From positions 2,017,783 to 2,081,782 of the forward strand of contig BCIM01000001.1 of the NCBI GenBank assembly GCA_039545315.1: a DNA stretch of 64,000 nt, read 5' to 3'. Both the position numbers and the translations under genes were made by a program. The notes beneath the pieces are model-generated. The model was given only the letters and a program-made list of their open reading frames with translations. It searched no databases and was not told the DNA's origin. Of this stretch, positions 45,700 through 57,000 are shown piece after piece. Source of the DNA: Kondoa malvinella (Eukaryota > Basidiomycota > Agaricostilbomycetes > Agaricostilbales > Kondoaceae). Position 1 is the stretch's first letter. Every line of letters starts with the position of its first letter.

Positions 45700-47014
45700 C
45701 TACTCTGACCTAGCCTTGACCATCCTAGGCGCTACAATAGCAGAGCGACAGGTTTCCGCAGATTTGCCAGCTGTGTAACCATGAAAGATCTCGACAGACT
45801 TGACAAAGGTGTTGCTGTCGCCAGTAGGTGGCCCAGCGCTCCAGCCTGCATCTCCATTGCTCCAGACATTAACCATGAATTGACTGAGGACTTGAGGCAC
45901 ATTCTGGGTGAACTCGCTGTACGGCAAGAAATCAGTCTCTCACGACAGTCGAACGAAGGTAAGTTTGACATACCCTTTCTTGACACCATCTATGTAGAAC
46001 ACAGTCCTCTTAGGGTCCCAGTCAAAGCGGTATTCGTGATAGGCCTACTATCCCGTCAGAAGGGCGCCGGAATGAGAAGGGATGTCTTACATCCTTAGGA
46101 TCGAAACCTTGTTGAATGACCTTGCTGGTCTTTGGTGCACCGGAATAGGCAGGTTGGTTCGTTATCCAAACACCAGCTGGAATAAAGGGAGATTTAACGC
46201 CCTTGTTGATCGTGGTCTGCTTCACACGTTAAGGTTCACCCTATCAGAGTGAAAGCTACACGAACCTGCGTGAGGATCTCCCTGAATGACACATGAGTTC
46301 ATTCCTTTTCAGATGAAGGAGCATACCAATCAATCTCATTGTTGTCATTAGCGTACGTGAAGATGCCTTCGCAGACACCCTTGCGCGAGGAACTAGAGGA
46401 CCAAACTCAGGTAATGAAGATAGCTGCAGTATGTCCAACACACCTCTTCATGACAGTTCGGAAAGATCCATAGCGCATGGATTCTTTAGTAGTGATTTGA
46501 GCGCTGGGTCGGACGCTTCTGTGAAAGCATGATCCATCAGCATATGTCTACAATTGGGCACAAGCAAACAGGCACGTACCCTTGAGTGGCTTTGACCTTG
46601 AGTTGAACAGCGCCGTCGATCATACGGACCATATCCTTTTGGAAGCTAGCTCCGAGGTTTGCGACGGTCCATTGGCTGATGCCTATGATATGCGTCTCAG
46701 TATAAATAGGAGATGTCATACTTGGACTGACTAAAACCAGCTTTACTGTTGACAAGAGACCAAGTCAGTCTTTGAGGTGAGCCGTCAAAGCATGCTTACT
46801 TTAAGACAGTAGAAGCAGCATCGCCAGCTTTGGCATTCGCGAAGTTGGCTACGAGATGTTTGGAGCTTTGTGCAGAACAACCTTATCAGCATCGGAAGTC
46901 TACAAGCTGAGCATCGGGAGCTCACTATTGACCGTCAATACCGTTAACAGAGCAAGCTCCATATGCAGACTGCGCCAGCGCAAGAACCGCAAGAGATTTA
47001 AAGATTGTGAGCAT
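45700..47014 (-). CDS. Secreted GH16 endo-beta-glucanase / transglycosylase
   Basis: About ten small exons. A signal peptide (MLTIFKSLAVLALAQSAYG) is followed by ACSVNGIDG. The fold is seen in KATQGSVRPSAQITTKESMRYGSF and in KGVCEGIFTYANDNNEIDW. The catalytic ExDxE motif (EIDWE) is split: EIDW lies in one exon and the second Glu in a 16-nt exon at 46266-46281, spliced to the Asp side across a 45-nt intron (46282-46326). Later blocks are YHEYRFDWDPKRTVFYIDG and FMVNVWSNGDAGWSAGPP. This is a wall-remodelling family acting on beta-1,3/1,6-glucan or, in Crh-type members, chitin-glucan links. No GPI tail is seen. The gene is divergent from LSM6. Confidence 0.88.
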
Positions 47015-47359
47015 GATACAGAAAGGAGTGTGGAAGAGAGAGAAAGAGAAGTCAAAAGAAAAGGAGAGTCTATAAGTAGTCCAGATGAAACTAGGTCGAT
47101 CCACGCAGCCCGGGATAGACAAGAAAGAAAGCGGGACAAGTACAGGAAAGAAGGGTCAGAATCGTCAAGACAATTCGAGGCTCGAGAGGCTTGTTGAGCT
47201 CGGGAGCGGGAACGAAGCTACCAAAGTTTCGCGCTAGTTAGCGCACGTATGGATTTCAATAGCGAATACGCTGTCAAAAAGCCTCTAGCATTGAGCCGAA
47301 CACGGACATTCTGAGGAAACAGCGTAAAATGACATTTTGGACCTCGACGGCCTGATCTC
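47015..47359. promoter_or_regulatory. Shared divergent upstream region, GH16 gene and LSM6
   Basis: These 345 bp separate divergent starts. A TATA-like CTTATAG occurs on the minus strand about 55 bp before the GH16 ATG. Several purine-rich stretches (47030-47160) are present. Confidence 0.4.
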
Positions 47360-47840
47360 ATGAGCGCTGCAGATGGCTCAGAGCCAGTAACCAAGGCGAG
47401 TACTCAAGGTTGTCTGCTTGTTAATGCAAGCTGACTGGCTAGGTGTACGCGCAGACTGGCAGCCCTTCAGATTTCCTCAAGGCGGTAGTTGGGCAGGCTG
47501 TCATTGTTAGATTGAATTCAGGCGTAGACTACAGAGGTGAGAACGTTGTACTCGGTCGCTAGCTTGCCTAGCTCATCAAGTATCGCTTTCATAGGTATAT
47601 TGACATGCCTTGATGTTGGTCTCAAATTGCTCGGACGCACAAGTTTCCAGCTAAAAGTGGATACACAGGGCTACATGAACATTGCCATGGAAAACACGGA
47701 AGAGCTCGTCAATGGCGTAGCGAAGAATTCGTTTGGTGATGCTTTCATTCGAGGCAACAATGGTATGGAGACTCGCTTTGTCTGACTTACGAGTCTCACA
47801 TAGTTGGTTCTGTACAGTCCTATATATCTCGAGGCTATGA
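47360..47840 (+). CDS. LSM6: U6 snRNA-associated Sm-like protein LSm6
   Basis: It is part of the LSm rings in splicing and mRNA decay. It is about 90 residues long, in five exons. Exon 1 ends in VTK; intron 1 (47396-47442) is best read as GC-AG with donor GCGAGT, since it alone connects to VYAQTGSPSDFLKAVVGQ. The Sm folds are complete: VRLNSGVDYRGILTCLDGYMNIAMENTEE (shown here as two adjacent exons), then FIRGNNVLYISRL after an intron whose acceptor lies at 47818. The third intron after CLD begins GTTGGT, a weak donor, but the family sequence fixes it. The stop is at 47838-47840. Confidence 0.9.
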
Positions 47841-48040
47841 GCTGCCTCTCAGCGCTGCCCTGGCCATGTATCGACTGCAGCATAATCGCGGTTTCAAGAG
47901 GCTAGAAGCGATATGCGCAGCTGCCAAACAGGGGATTGCTAGAGCTAGTATGCTGCATGTAACCACGACACTACTATAGACCTTTGCCTCCAAGCAGTGC
48001 TTTCGAGTCACTTTCATTCGCTCCTTTCCTCAAAGTGACC

Positions 48041-48783
48041 ATGTCTCGTCTAGCAATCCGCCTGTTATCGCAGTGCAGGCCAGTCTCAAGTCTCTCACGA
48101 GCAATGGCACAACCAATAGCGTCCAGTTCCAAGATCCAAATCAAAGCCTTCAACACATCTGCTCGTTCGCTCTTTTTCTTGGATGATTGATCGCCACTCC
48201 CGCTGATGCTGTGCTGTATATAGCGATACGGCATGGTGGATTAGAAGCTGGTCGACCTGCAGAAGGGACAGGGTGAGCTTCTCTTGCATTCATCGAGGAC
48301 ACAGCGGTGACATATCGTTTCGCCAGAATCAAAGTACATTTCAAGAAGGCTAATGGAGAATTGATCGATACGGTAGAAGGGAACGAAGGGGATGATTTGG
48401 TTGATTTATCGGGAGAGTATGATCTGGACATCGAAGCGGCTTGCGAGAAATCTTTGGCTTGTTCCACTTGTCATGTCATTTTGGATCCGGAAATGTACGA
48501 CAAGTTAGAGGAACCGTCGGATGAAGAGAATGATATGCTGGGTGAGCTCCGATCATCCTTTCATGTATGGTTTAGAAGCTGATACGATTCGGTGAGATCT
48601 CGCATTTGGGTTGACTGATACGTCAAGGTTAGGCTGTCAAGTCAAGCTTACAAAGGAGATGGATGGGATGGTCGTGAAACTACCATCTGCGACGAGGAAT
48701 GTGAGTGTTTCTGACATCCCAAACTTGCTCGGACGCTCATTCGTTCTCAGATGGCCGTGGATGGACATAAAGCTGAAAGGTAG
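48041..48783 (+). CDS. YAH1: Mitochondrial adrenodoxin-type [2Fe-2S] ferredoxin
   Basis: It supplies electrons for Fe-S cluster and haem A synthesis in the mitochondrial matrix. Exon 1 is a basic presequence ([14 protein letters not shown]). The first intron (48165-48223, 59 nt) leads to [16 protein letters not shown], the second to [27 protein letters not shown] and the cluster motif [15 protein letters not shown] (Cys-x5-Cys-x2-Cys). The fourth Cys is in LGCQVKL after an intron. The last exon, [10 protein letters not shown], is reached through a typical splice at about 48700-48750. All four ligand Cys residues are present. Confidence 0.93.
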
Positions 48784-49461
48784 GCTTCTCTGACGTTGAT
48801 AAGGCTTTAGAACTGATTGGCATCCGTATTCAGACATTGATTGCAAGCTAATTTTACAATTCTGTACCTACTGCAATTACCCGTTATCTTTCGCCGGACA
48901 CGCATATGGACACACACTCTGCGAGAATGAACGGGACTCCAGCTGGCAATGCTTCTCGCTGAAAGAGATGCAAGTCGCATGCACGTGCTGGGTTTCTGGG
49001 TGCTTTGCGAGCTAGAATCATTTCGGCCCAATGTGTGAAGCAGCATCAGCTGGAGTGACCTACTTCGCTAAAGATGAAGTATTCGGGCAGTGGAGCGCAG
49101 CACCAGGCAGGTGACTCTCGACTGATTGAGTGAATCAGGTTGCATGAACTCGACCACACCTATGATGAGATTCCATTCAAATGTCCTGCTATCCATCTCA
49201 AACTCAAACTAGCTTGTGCTGTATCTCCTTGAGCTCAAATTCATGAAGCCAGTCTCACTGCGCTTTGTCCTCCTCAAGCTTCCACGCTTTTCTGGCCAAC
49301 ATGGACCTCTCTCTCTCTCTCTCTCTCTCTGTGCCTTGCTACAGTAGACATCCAGGCTGTGCTCGACCTTGATTGCATGTTTGCATATGTTCTCTGTATA
49401 CCCAGCACAAGATACCGCTTTGTCGCAAAACAAATTCCCTTGATACAACAGTCCTCCATCG
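48784..49461. other. Intergenic region with a CT microsatellite
   Basis: These 678 bp contain a perfect (CT)n run at about 49308-49330. I see no supported gene. Confidence 0.6.
49308..49330. repeat. CT dinucleotide microsatellite
   Basis: This is an uninterrupted CT run of about 23 bp, upstream of the multi-TM gene. It may act as a pyrimidine-rich promoter element, but no function is shown. Confidence 0.9.
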
Positions 49462-49566
49462 ATGGCTTATACCGCTTGCCCGACATCGCGAAGGCCGCAT
49501 AGGATTACAGGACAGTCGAAAATCCCTCTGCGCTTCGGTCATCCAGATCTGAATCTCGTCAGTTCA

Positions 49567-51008
49567 ATGGCCTGCGCAACATGCCGCTCTGATCGAACCT
49601 GTCCAGAACCTCGTTACTTCTCCATCGATCAAGACGAGACTCCAGCATGTAGGCCTCCTCAAGTCGAGCGTAACGTCTCATGATGATGCCTCGTTTAGTT
49701 CCTCTTGCCGTTGATCGCCTTTTATGAATTACCCTTCATCACCTTTCTCGACTACAACCTTCTATACGCCTTTTTCAACTTGGCATCACACGCATTACCT
49801 GCAACCAATGATCGAGTCTGGTATCTGGCATTCGTAGCCTATCTAGTACTGTCAATGGCATCATACGGTCTGCTCGTATTGAGGCTGTGTAAATACTTCC
49901 AAGACTGGCAAAGTCGACCCAGCATACTTTCAATATACTGCGTTCGCTCATCCTATATCTTCACTTCGATCTTCCGCGGTTATGAATACTTTTGTTTCCT
50001 CTCGTTGGTCGGAACGTCCGGATCTCTCCAGGATCGGATCAGAGAACATGCTCACTGGCATCTACAAGGTCAGTCGGACGGCATCTGATTGATCAACGCT
50101 GAATTCTTTTGTTAGACTGGCCGAACGTACTATTACTGCTTCTCCGCGCTATCATCATAGTCGCTCTTGTACTGACTCACCACGTCTTTGATCCGCCCCA
50201 AACGACGCCTAACACTGCATTCGACTCTTCATACTACAATAGAGATGCCAGAATGACCAAGTTTCTGCTCACGATCTGTTTCACACAGCTCTCTTACACT
50301 GCTCTTCGTCTGATTCTGCTCTATATCGCCTTCATCATATCCAACATCGGGTCAAAGCAGCAATATCAATGTCTTTTACCGAAAACACCAGATCTAGAAG
50401 ATTCACCAGACTTGTATGCTCCGAAAGATTGGCGAGCAAGAGCAGAAGCGCGGATACAACAAGTTGTCGATTTCTGTATCAGTCCGAAAACCAGTCGGCG
50501 AATGTCTGGGGCACCTCTGCTGCCTGAAATTCCACTCGATACAGATCCGCTATACGTTAGATCACCACGGTCCTCCAACGCAAGGGAGATGACAGAGGTC
50601 AGCAGGCCGGGATTTGATAGAGTGGATTCGGATGACTCGGCGACTACTCCAGTAGCAGGCGAGTTGGGCAGGTTTTCGGAGCAGTTTTATGACGAAAGGC
50701 AATCGGGCGAGACGATATCGGATGATCAGAGGTTGTCGACATTGATGGAAGAGGACGAAGAGGGTACCAACACGTGGAGATTGAGCACAGTGGGTGCAGG
50801 CAGCCTAAGAGTCAGTAATGACGAGGTGAGAAGACTATCGGTCGATCAAGCTTTACCTTCGCCTATCCTTTCATCAGCCATCTCGTCTTCTCGGAGCAGC
50901 AGCGAACAGCAGAAGAATGAACTGCTACCACCTGCAAGACGAACAAGACCGCAGTCTTCGGATACTTTTGGGAATGGGCGGCGTCTTAGTGAGGAGAATT
51001 CAGACTAA
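49567..51008 (+). CDS. Multi-spanning membrane protein of unknown function
   Basis: It has about seven hydrophobic segments, including FLLPLIAFYELPFITFLDYN, VWYLAFVAYLVLSMASYGLL, NVLLLLLRAIIIVALVL and LRLILLYIAFIISNIG. A long hydrophilic C-terminal tail follows (about 200 residues, rich in Ser, Asp and Glu). The N-terminal part is short and contains a Cys-rich piece (MACATCRSDRTCPEP). The first junction needs a 36-nt intron at 49663-49698 to keep frame; the ATG at 49462 is an alternative start. The second intron, after HWHLQ, is normal. The topology resembles receptor-like fungal proteins, but no family motif lets me name it. Confidence 0.6.
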
Positions 51009-51161
51009 GTACTAAGTGGACATTGTGTAGTAGAGATCTGATGTGTAGCAATACAATGTTGTTTCAATACAGGCTATCCAACAATGATTCTGTACAGTTC
51101 CCGAACTGACGACGACGCAACTCCCCTCGATTATACCTACAAAACCGCTTGATTAATTCTT

Positions 51162-53701
51162 TCATACTCTTGACTGCGCTTCTGTTGCATATGAAAGCGT
51201 TCCTATCCCTGATTCTGTTCCTTCTGTCCACTCTGTTGTGGTAGCATCAGCCATGCCGCCTGTTGTATTGCCTGGCTCTTCAATTCGGGTCGTCCTGCCG
51301 ACCATTTCGGAAGGTGTTTGTTCCGTTTTGCTAGCTGAGGATGTCGAGCTGCTCTGTTTCGGCAATTCGATTGATGGACCGAGAACAGACTTGATAGGTC
51401 CAGCATAATGTGATCGACCATATAGTATCCATGTCAAGAGCATCACTGCCAAGGCATGAGCTGGGTGCAAGTACAATAGAGAGGCAGACAGACCCGCAAA
51501 GGAGACTATCGCAGCGACTGGACCCCAACCGAATGTGCGGACAGTGATTGGCAGATCTTGAGGAAACCCGAAGATGACTATCAAGAAGCCACCTATAAAG
51601 AATGATGCGCCAGCGACTGGTTTGCTTGATCTGCGCAGGGTCCATCGCCATCCGCCTTCATCTAGCACGGTCGGACTTGCAAATAAATAGAGAAGGCAAG
51701 GCATGCTGTAAGCGATGATGGTGCTTGTTCCCGCTGTATACCCACCAAAGATGTGAGCAGTTGTTCAACACATTTGCTTTCAACGCACCTGATGCAAGCA
51801 CCAAAGTCTGAATGATTTCCTCTTCCACAGCAACAAACAGCAATCCCATCAGCGTGAGCACCACTATCAACTGAACGGCGACATAGGGTATCCGCTGGTT
51901 GGAGACGCGACGAATCAGATGACTGAAAGGTAGAGCTTTGTCGCGAGCTAGAGCCCAAGCGAAACGTGAGCAGGCGAGGAGTTCTAAAACGTATGAATTA
52001 GCACGAGATTGTGTGGAATAGCGAAGCGACATACGCGCAACACCTTGAAAAATCATAGCGATCATGATCAGGATCAAGATGCACATCGTCAGCCCGCGAC
52101 CTGAAAACTCGCGGTAAATGTTTTGGTCGCTCGGAAAGCGTGACGAAGCTCACTCATATTCGCCAGCAAGATAGCTCCGGGTGTGAAAGCGCTCTCGCGA
52201 ACCACATCTGGCACGCAAGCAAAAATGACACATATCGACTAGCAGGAATTTATCAAGGATGTTCAGACCGACACGGTCGAAGAACTCACCACCCAACCAA
52301 GAGTATACGACACAACCACACTCCAGAACAATGCCAGAGGCACAGCTTTAGCAGGACCTTTCGTCTCTTCTGCCATATGACCAGCTACATCCTGTCCAAC
52401 AACAATACACGTTCCAATCCAGCTGATGAGGTAGACGAAATGATCATTATCGAAATTGGTATGATTCTTGTATTCGAAAAAGACTGTTTCGGCTGGTTGT
52501 TTGTCGCGCGTTGAGGCCGATAGGGCGATGATCATGATCAAAAAAGTGATGAATATGCCCGAGGCTGAGCGAGTATCAGTATGATTCGATCGGAAAGAAG
52601 CAGGCACGCACAGACAATCTTCCATAACAATGGACTTCGGGAGATCGGGAGTGATACGATGATGCCGCAGATACATATTTCTGCCCAGCCGATACCGACT
52701 GTTCGCCAAATAGAACGCTCGTAATCATTTGAATATAGCGTGATAGTGCCTTGTAGAAATGTAGCGAATTGATATGCCAGCAGAATTTGAGAGAACACTA
52801 TTCAAAGTAGTGGCGTCAGGAAAATTCAGGTTTAGCGCGTTCCCGCTTGGCTAGACTGACAATGACCGATAAAGAGATAAGAGCCATTGATCCAAGAAAG
52901 GAGTCGAGCGTATTGTTTGAGACCATTCGATGCGCGACAAAACTTCCAAGTCCAAGTGAACATGGCTCCACATACTGGATAAGCAGAAGCGAATTCGGCC
53001 ATGCTTGCTGAGAGAATGAGGATGACTACTGCTCCTAATGGCCAACCGATAGCGAAAGGTGCTGAGCCGCCCATATGCCTTGAATGCAATACGCCGAATA
53101 GAGTGCCTTGCAGAAATCCGATGTTCGCTATGCAAACGCCAAAGAGACTCCATGCGTCGTGATCTCGCTTGAGTTCATCCGGGTAGCCTAGTTGATCAGT
53201 GAGAATCTTGTATTGCTCATGCTCTGATCGAGTGTGTGTTATTGTGGTTGATAACGACTTGAAGGACTCTGCATCGAGCTGACCGGTTTCGTTTGTTTGC
53301 GTTCGCCGTACAGTGGGCCATTTGTTGGAAGGAAGTATATGCGATAAAAGACCTCGCCTTGAGCTCGGTGTGCTTGCTTGGGAAGGTTGCGAGAAGGCAG
53401 ATAGGCTGCCAAACGATTCATCCGCAAATGAAGCATCGGCTGCGCTGTTACCCGCTTGCCCATACGAGAGAGATGGGTTGGAATCTTGTGCAAAGCGAAC
53501 AGAAGTGTACGAGGGCGCAGAAGACAATTCATTGCCTGCGAGCAAACTTGGACTTGGCGCTGAGTTCATGCTTGAAACGCAGTCTTCTGCTCTCGCTGAC
53601 ACTTGCAGTGCTTCCTTGTCACCTCCTTGACCCTTCTCCATGTCCTCGTGAGCCATTGCAGGACGCATGACCCGAGAGTCAGATAAGCGCCTCCCTTCCA
53701 A
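51162..53701 (-). CDS. Amino-acid/amine permease of the APC superfamily
   Basis: I start at the ATG at 53701. The first 150 residues are a long Ser-rich cytosolic region. The transport domain starts with DQLGYPDELKRDHDAWSLFGVC, and TM1 holds GFLQGTLFGVLHS. The GSAPFAIGWPLGAVVIL segment, the motif AEFASAYPVCGAMFTWTWKFC, and YLISWIGTCIVVGQDVAGHMAEETKGPAKAVPLA (split here by comment) are typical of fungal GABA/choline-type APC carriers. Several later helices (PYVAVQLIVVLTLMGLLFVA) and a Ser/Thr-rich C-terminus follow. Substrate is not predictable: GABA, choline or amino acids are possible. Spacing to TAO3 on the other strand is 350 bp. Confidence 0.85.
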
Positions 53702-54051
53702 GTCTCGGCTCTAAATCCTCAGCTGTGGGTATCTGCAATTGCGATGGTCATATTATTCGTAGGGCTGTCGAGGACTGTGGAAATCCTTTATTGGTCGCCT
53801 GTCGACGTCCAGAAAGCGGCCTATCGCTTGCATTGCTGGAATCGGATGTTTGATCCGGGGAAGTTGTTGCATGACACGGGACTCTCTCTTTCCAGCCAGC
53901 CACAAGCAGTTCCACTGGCAACCGGTTCAGCATCAAAAGCATAGAAGGGCACGCGAGAAGAGCAAATCTTCGTGTTGTCAGCGCGTGACCTTGTCATATA
54001 CCCAAATTGCATGCCAGCCTCTGGTCACTACTGGCTGTGTGACACGAGAGC
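53702..54051. promoter_or_regulatory. Shared divergent upstream region, permease and TAO3
   Basis: These 350 bp lie between divergent starts and have no supported coding. I see no site I can name. Confidence 0.4.
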
Positions 54052-57000
54052 ATGGATCAAATAGAAATACCCACATTCGATGATTCCCAGGAAACGACTG
54101 GCTATAACTTTGGCGGATTTGGTACCAGCGATGAATCAAGCTTTGGTGCATTTGGCAACTCTCCCTTTGGCGCTGGTCCGCCTCCGTTCGCTGGCAGTAC
54201 CTCTTTTGGCAGGCCTAGAGGCGACAGCAATCCTGCACCACCGTCAGGAGTGATCAACAGCGCACGCAAAGGTTCATTTGCCAATGTCTCCAATTCGATA
54301 CAGCAGCATGTACGCAACAAGAGTGCATCCAACCACAAATCAGGCAATTCCCAAGATAGAGGTTATGGGAATGGCATGCCTTCGCCTGCTGTCGGCATGT
54401 CAAACTACCCGCCTGTACCTTCCCTCTCACAGTCGCAATCCAGCAAACGCGATTCTTTGCCTCCGATACCTGTCGAACATGTGCCGTTACATGCACCGCT
54501 GGAAACAGCCGCGTATCTCGTCTTGGCTGCCTTTTTTGAGAAAGCGGATGACAAGATTTCAGATGCCTTGAATAGGCCTATTGTTCGTCTGCTGCTGCTG
54601 TCTTGCTAGTTCACTGTATGAAAGACTTAGTAGGATCATGACGTGTACCTACCGACTCTGTTAGGAGAAGGCGTGGATCCAGCTTTCGACGATTTGCTGC
54701 GGTCCATTGCGCATATAGGCAAAAAGCTGCCCAAGCTGGTTATTGACCTCGTGATGAATTGGCGGAAGGATCAATCAGAAGCTGTAGACTCTTCGACTGT
54801 TTCTCGAACAATGTCAGTTCCATATATCTTTTAAGCAGATTATATTGAGAAACTCGCAGGGCATTATCAGCACAAGGAACCTCACGAACAGTCGTAGGCG
54901 AAACCCTAAGTTCAAGAAAAGCCCTCGCATCAATCTATATCCTCTGTCGATCGTTATCAGCCGTAGTCGGCTCGGTCAGCAGGGAAGGTCTAGGCGTTGA
55001 TTTGGCAAACGTTCTCGAAGACATTATTTTCAACTCGCTCAAGAATGCGGATCCGTCTCAAGTGGCTAGGAGCGCAAACAGGAAAGCGAATATGGATATG
55101 TACGCGAGGTTGATGGGCAAATTCTCCGTCATCAGGTAAAAGGCAACAAACAGTCTAGCAGCTTCATGTTGCTTAGTAATCATGTCTTTTACAGCTTCGT
55201 TAGCGTCAGTGATCGTTTCCTGGCCGATCTGGATCAAATCAGAAGAGGATTGCTACCGAAGGAGATTGAGCCCAGGCTAGAATTCCTCATTCTGGGAATG
55301 CGATTCCTCAAGCTACAAGTGAGCCGGGCTACGAAATTTTGTATTGCACACTGAAAGATACTCACAGATATACCCAATGGAAGCTTTCGAAGATGCTGCG
55401 GAATTCATGGGTGTCTTGGCATCCATCTTTGATGCCTCAAGCGGCGGACGCATCAAGACTTCGCTCGCCTCTGTTCTCACAACTCTCTTGTCGCCTGTCA
55501 GCAGCGCTACAGCCGAAGTCAATCAGCCAGTCTGGGCGCAGGCCACTCAGACCATCTACGTCAAAGCAAGTCAAATGGCTACAAAACCCAGATACGTCGC
55601 TTGTGCTCTGCCCATTATATGTGCCTCGGCAGCTGCTTCGCCGGAAGAACAGCTGCTGAACAACTTCAATTCATGCACCGATCTCTGCCTCAATCGATTG
55701 AAAGATCGAGCGCTACGACCAGCTGCGATGTACGGCATTCTTCAGCTCATGTATGCTTACCTCCGACGATGTCATGAGAGTCACTCTGCCGTTGCGAAAC
55801 GCCTGGACGCCATTGTCCGATTCATCCTACCGTTGGGTCGAAAACAGCTCAATCCGCCTGATCTACATCTGAAGGCACCCGCTACTCTTTTACAATTCAT
55901 TGCACATCGGCATTTCGAGTATGGGTCAGAACTCATCCTTTCCGTTATCAACCCATCACCAGCTGTTCCATCAGATCGCTGGCCTTTCGAAGCTTTGGCG
56001 CCCGAGCGAATGCATGTAGCTGTCAAAGCTGTTCTTCTAACATTGGACTGCTTGGAGAAGAGCACAGAGCCAGATATGCCGGCTCCGCCTCAGCCTGACG
56101 AGAATGGGTATTTTGAAGAGGTGGATTACGTCGATGACAAGACTCCAGCGCCATCAGTAGCCCCGCTCCTTGAGTCCATACTTTCCAGATCTGGTATGAG
56201 GACATTTGTGGGCGGATGCATGTCAACAATAGCAAAGATTGCCATGGCTTGCGACCGAGCTTCCGAGCCATATTCTGTGTTGGACGACCGCAATATCGTC
56301 CCAAGAGGCGCTGCTCCACCTCCATTCTCGCCTGACAGAGAAGCAATGTACTATCGAAGACACGGCGCCTTCCAAGTCTGCTATCCTAGGGAGCGACAAC
56401 CGGTCTTCGACCTTCTGCGCTGTTGCATCGACTCCTGGCCTCGTCTACTATCTCGGGATCCGGCAATGATCGACTTTAAGCCGCTCGAAATTATCCTTCG
56501 CGGATTAGTTCACGTCGATGTCGATGTCTACCAATCAGCAAGGTCAGCGTTAATTCGTCTGGCATCTCAGCAAGATGGTCATCAGGTGGTCAAGGCTTTG
56601 AGCAAATTCATAGTCAGACCAGAGTTGGTGTTGAGGGAGATTGGGACCCTTCAAGGCGCCGCAACAGTCAAGCTCGAGTCGCTGGTCAAACTCTGGATTG
56701 AGGTCATTACCGCATGGCAAAACACTCTTCATGAATACGCAAACCTTGCCAGCCCCTCTATGCTGGGACAACCTTCAAAGAGACCTGGCCTGGCTGCACC
56801 TTTGGCTACAGACAATATCGCTGACCATCCGTTTTCCGGCATTGACCCACATCAGCTGCTCCCTCTTCTGAACGACATCGAAGCGTCCGGCGTGGTTCTT
56901 ATGGTGTCGCAGTCTGCACTGTTGCGACGTTGGGCCGTAGAAGCCTTCAGCCTCGCCAAAAGCTGTCACTCGATTCTCGGCAATCTCAGCAATGATGTTT

